From an uncultured Bacteroidales bacterium (GTDB taxonomy: Bacteria; Bacteroidota; Bacteroidia; Bacteroidales; UBA932), in NCBI GenBank assembly GCA_946405435.1, contig CAMJHF010000020.1, positions 1 through 43,909 of the forward strand: a stretch of DNA of 43,909 nucleotides. Reading direction: 5' to 3'. Position numbers and translations under genes: made by a program. Of this stretch, positions 42,298 through 43,909 are shown piece after piece (within the stretch, counting starts at the first letter, position 1; the number at the start of each line of letters is the position of its first letter). The notes beneath the pieces are model-generated. The model was not told the DNA's origin. It did no database searches and saw only the letters and a program-made list of their open reading frames with translations.

Positions 42298-42447
42298 TTA
42301 ATAGTTCCAGGAATAATCTCCTTCTCTCTCATAATCATTGCGTTTCCCTTCAAAATTACTAAGGTCGCATAACGAGTGGCCGGAGCTGACGATTACGACT
42401 TTGCTCTCCGGTGCAACATACAAAATCTTTCCTTTGTTGTCTAGCAT
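42298..42447 (-). CDS. Small ORF (49 aa) upstream of the fimbrillin-like gene
   Basis: A minus-strand frame from ATG at 42447 to TAA at 42298-42300 encodes KILYVAPESKVVIVSSGHSL, then CDLSNFEGKRNDYEREG and DYSWNY. The layout (basic start, APESKVVxVSS, a short SLCDLS core, acidic Tyr/Trp tail) resembles short peptides I know next to Bacteroidales surface-protein genes. It is preceded by a TATCTTTA element at 42469-42476 and lies 15 bp from the next start codon. There is no signal peptide. The function is unknown. Confidence 0.6.
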   Translation of the reverse strand: MLDNKGKILYVAPESKVVIVSSGHSLCDLSNFEGKRNDYEREGDYSWNY

Positions 42448-42468
42448 AATAACACAGTTTTCAGGGCG

Positions 42469-42476
42469 TAAAGATA
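42469..42476 (-). promoter_or_regulatory. -7 promoter element for the small ORF/fimbrillin unit
   Basis: The minus strand reads TATCTTTA (one mismatch to TAnnTTTG) 21 bp before the ATG at 42447, in an AT-rich stretch. No TTG was found at the usual spacing. Confidence 0.45.
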
Positions 42477-42564
42477 ATTATTTTTTTGCCGGAATCCCCC
42501 AGACCCACTCTTAAGGCTCCGCCTCAATAACCGCCTGCGATTCTTTCGCCGCCGCCCCCCCCCA

Positions 42565-42910
42565 GGGCCCAAAACCGCCAGTTTCGGGCCCACCAGCACC
42601 AAAAAACAACCTCCCGGGACCATAATCGCCAGTTTCGGGCCCAACAGTGCCGAAAAACTGCCCCCCGGGGACCAAAATCGCCAATTCCGGGCCCAACAGC
42701 ACCGAGAAACTGCCCCAAGGGCCCATAATCGCCAGTTTCGGGCCCACCAGCGCCGAGAAACTGCCTCCCGGGCCCATAATCGCCAGTTTCGGGCCCACCA
42801 GTGCCGAAAAACTGCCCCCCGGGCCCAAAATCGCCAATTCCGGGCCCACCAGCACCAAAAAACCGCCCCCCGGGGACCAAAATCGCCAACTCCGGGCCCA
42901 ACAGCATTCC
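42565..42910. repeat. Tandem array, 51-52-bp unit, about 7 copies, GGGCCC-rich
   Basis: Units begin GGGCCC or GGGACC at 42565, 42616, 42668, 42719, 42770, 42821 and 42873. Several units hold the inverted pair CAGTTTC/GAAACTG as well as two GGGCCC hexamers. The core is the reverse complement of the array at 21396. The 52-bp steps shift the frame, so the long open frames are not genes. Confidence 0.9.
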
Positions 42911-42960
42911 AAACCCACGGCCTTATTGATTCCGATCGGAGCAGCCTGAACCACAAAGCA

Positions 42961-42996
42961 ACAACAGCCCGCAGAATAAACTCTGCAGGCTGTTGT
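42961..42996. repeat. 15-bp inverted repeat (hairpin)
   Basis: ACAACAGCCCGCAGA (42961-42975) and TCTGCAGGCTGTTGT (42982-42996) pair with one mismatch around a 6-nt loop. No T-run follows on either strand, so it is not a standard terminator. Confidence 0.7.
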
Positions 42997-43105
42997 CGTG
43001 CCCCGGGCGGGAGCTAAGATGTTGGTGAAAGGTGGGGATTATTAAGGGTTTGAACCCCAATTGGTTACCACTCTTATTGAAGCCATCAAAACAATCCACG
43101 AAAAA

Positions 43106-43154
43106 TGTGGTCAAATGTGGCCGATTGTTGTAAGTTGTGGTCAAAACGTGGTCA
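43106..43154 (+). repeat. Phased direct repeats TGTGGTCA (four copies)
   Basis: TGTGGTCA at 43106, TGTGGCCG at 43116, TGTGGTCA at 43136 and CGTGGTCA at 43147 start 10, 20 and 11 bp apart, so they lie on one face of the helix. They sit just past the end of the broken toxin gene. Iteron-like or integrase arm-type sites are possible. The rest of 42997-43174 holds nothing I can name. Confidence 0.5.
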
Positions 43155-43174
43155 ATAAAACATAGAGGGACAGA

Positions 43175-43447
43175 CTATTTATCTTCGTAGTGCCCGTATG
43201 CGGACAGAACATCTACTTTCACGACAGTCTCTTCTATTTCATATACCAATCTATGCTTCTGGGAAATACGCCGGGACCATTGGCCCACTCTGTCTCCGGA
43301 GAGGGGCTCTGGCTTTCCAGTTCCGACCTTTGGGTGTTCCTGAAGTTCAGTCAATTATTTGCCTGCTTATTTGAAAGCGGCAGGTTCAGATTTTTTCAGT
43401 TTTGACAGATCCTCTATTGCTTGAGGCGCAAAAATGAGTGTGTACAT
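43175..43447 (-). pseudogene. Txe/YoeB-type toxin, disrupted by two in-frame stops
   Basis: From the ATG at 43447 (overlapping the antitoxin stop as TAATG) the frame reads YTLIFAPQAIEDLSKLKKSE, then PAAFK, stop, AGK, stop, LTELQEHPKVGTGKPEPLSG, GQWSRRISQKHRLVYEIEE and VLSAYGHYEDK up to TAG at 43175-43177. This is the full 91-codon layout of a Txe/YoeB mRNA interferase, including the conserved GKPEPL and SRRI..KHRLVY segments. TAA occurs at codon 27 (43369-43367) and codon 31 (43357-43355). Each is one base change from the expected sense codons (AAA Lys, TTA Leu). The rest of the frame is undamaged, so the inactivation looks recent, or a sequencing error must be excluded. Confidence 0.85.
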
Positions 43448-43701
43448 TAAAGACTAGCCAATAAAGAATCCAGCTCCTCTTTCCCAGATACCGAGGTGCC
43501 TTTACCTTCGGCAATACTCTTGCGAGCCTCATCAATGCGGGCAAAGAACTCCTTCTTGCTGATAAGGCTGTCATCTTCAGTTATTGGCACAATCTTGAAA
43601 CTGCCTGTGCGGGACGTCAAGATTACGCTCTCCCCACCGGCGGCCAGTCCTAGATACTTGCTTTGATTTGCCCTGAAATCACGTATGCTTACAACGGTCA
43701 T
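43447..43701 (-). CDS. Phd/YefM-type antitoxin
   Basis: This 84-residue protein begins MTVVSIRDFRANQSKYLGLA and continues GGESVILTSRTGSFKIVPI, the usual N-terminal DNA-binding half of Phd/YefM antitoxins. The C-terminal helix is KEFFARIDEARKSIAEGKGT, and the end KEELDSLLASL would normally wrap the toxin. The start at 43701 was chosen by family length; a 25-codon upstream extension passes through the promoter. It is followed by the disrupted toxin frame with a one-base overlap. It probably represses its own promoter at 43718-43748. Confidence 0.9.
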   Translation of the reverse strand: MTVVSIRDFRANQSKYLGLAAGGESVILTSRTGSFKIVPITEDDSLISKKEFFARIDEARKSIAEGKGTSVSGKEELDSLLASL

Positions 43702-43717
43702 AATTACATCTTTTTTA

Positions 43718-43748
43718 CAAATATAATGAATACCATTTTGGCATCCAA
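43718..43748 (-). promoter_or_regulatory. Promoter of the antitoxin-toxin unit
   Basis: On the minus strand TTG (43748-43746) and TATATTTG (43725-43718) are 20 bp apart, 16 bp before the antitoxin ATG. This is one of the best matches to the Bacteroidota consensus in the window. Confidence 0.75.
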
Positions 43749-43829
43749 ATTTTTTGCAATAAAAGTGCCGTGACAAACAAAAGTGACCGAAAAATCTATC
43801 TAGTTCTAGAGGGTCTTAAGAATATTGAT

Positions 43830-43837
43830 TAACTTTG
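43830..43837 (+). promoter_or_regulatory. -7 promoter element for the gene at the right edge
   Basis: TAACTTTG matches TAnnTTTG and lies 31 bp before the ATG at 43869. No well-spaced TTG is seen. Confidence 0.5.
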
Positions 43838-43868
43838 AGGGTTAGATAAATCGAAATTTGTCGAAACC

Positions 43869-43909
43869 ATGGAGTATATCAAGGTAACGAAAAAGAATCT
43901 GGAGAAGGA
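43869..43909 (+). CDS. Start of a gene cut by the window edge
   Basis: Thirteen codons are visible: MEYIKVTKKNLEK, then the window ends. The opening resembles a group of GNAT-type N-acetyltransferases that I recall starting with a similar IKVT.ENLEKEH segment, but this is far too short to assign. A TAnnTTTG element upstream supports a real start. Confidence 0.45.
   Translation, partial: MEYIKVTKKNLEK

Noticed and set aside
43021..43080. Possible second tRNA around TTTGAACCCC
   Set aside because: Only a T-loop-like string is present; no acceptor or anticodon arms can be formed.
42923..43144. 73-codon minus-strand frame between the last array and the TA remnant
   Set aside because: It spans a hairpin and the phased direct repeats, has no -7 element in front and no recognisable motif.
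43190..43405. 71-codon plus-strand frame opposite the toxin
   Set aside because: It is the antisense of the conserved YoeB-type sequence.

Overview
The window looks like a chromosomal segment of a fairly GC-rich member of the Bacteroidales (Bacteroidota). The evidence is a SusC/SusD pair with DUF4843 and PKD-like lipoproteins, a BACON-domain lipoprotein, a fimbrillin-type lipoprotein, GH92 and GH28 enzymes, many lipobox signal peptides, and promoters of the Bacteroidota type (TAnnTTTG, sometimes with TTG 19-21 bp upstream). No ribosomal RNA or phage structural genes are present; one tRNA gene (Leu, anticodon UAG) is.

Layout. 1-1785: the tail of a repeat protein, then about 1.5 kb of non-coding repeats (51-bp and 52-bp tandem arrays, an interspersed palindromic repeat, a 27-bp array that runs into a terminator). 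1786-7989: a secreted Gly-rich protein, a GH92 alpha-mannosidase with a C-terminal F5/8-type module, a DUF6935-like protein, a GH28 pectinase-like enzyme and a small lipoprotein. 7996-13436: two divergent units. On the minus strand is a cytoplasmic protein with a TerD-like C-terminus behind a strikingly structured leader. On the plus strand is an overlapping operon of an EF-hand protein, a GATE-domain permease, a YKSDA-repeat protein and a K+/H+ antiporter. 13437-14574: two more tandem arrays around a 127-bp palindromic element. 14575-21316: tRNA-Leu, then an operon of cysteine desulfidase, ornithine aminotransferase, glutamate-semialdehyde dehydrogenase, DsbD and an EF-hand protein, closed by a strong terminator. 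21396-36125: a fifth tandem array and an eight-gene minus-strand polysaccharide/peptide-utilization-type operon (SusC, SusD, DUF4843, PKD-like lipoprotein, metalloprotease, inactive metalloprotease paralogue, BACON lipoprotein, carboxypeptidase-regulatory-like protein). 36188-40874: a lipoprotein, a DUF2130 nuclease-like protein, SanA, an acyltransferase and an S66 LD-carboxypeptidase, a set with an envelope flavour. 40876-43909: a fimbrillin-like lipoprotein preceded by an overlooked 49-residue ORF, a sixth tandem array, phased direct repeats, and a Phd/YoeB-type module whose toxin carries two in-frame stops.

The most unusual feature is that six intergenic tandem arrays, most with unrelated sequences, all have a 51-52 bp period (about five DNA helical turns), and each unit contains a dyad. 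Two of the arrays (21.4 and 42.6 kb) are related to each other in opposite orientation. Other notable points are a terminator-like hairpin just before the start codon of the TerD-like gene, the pseudo-protease beside its active paralogue, and the toxin-dead TA module.
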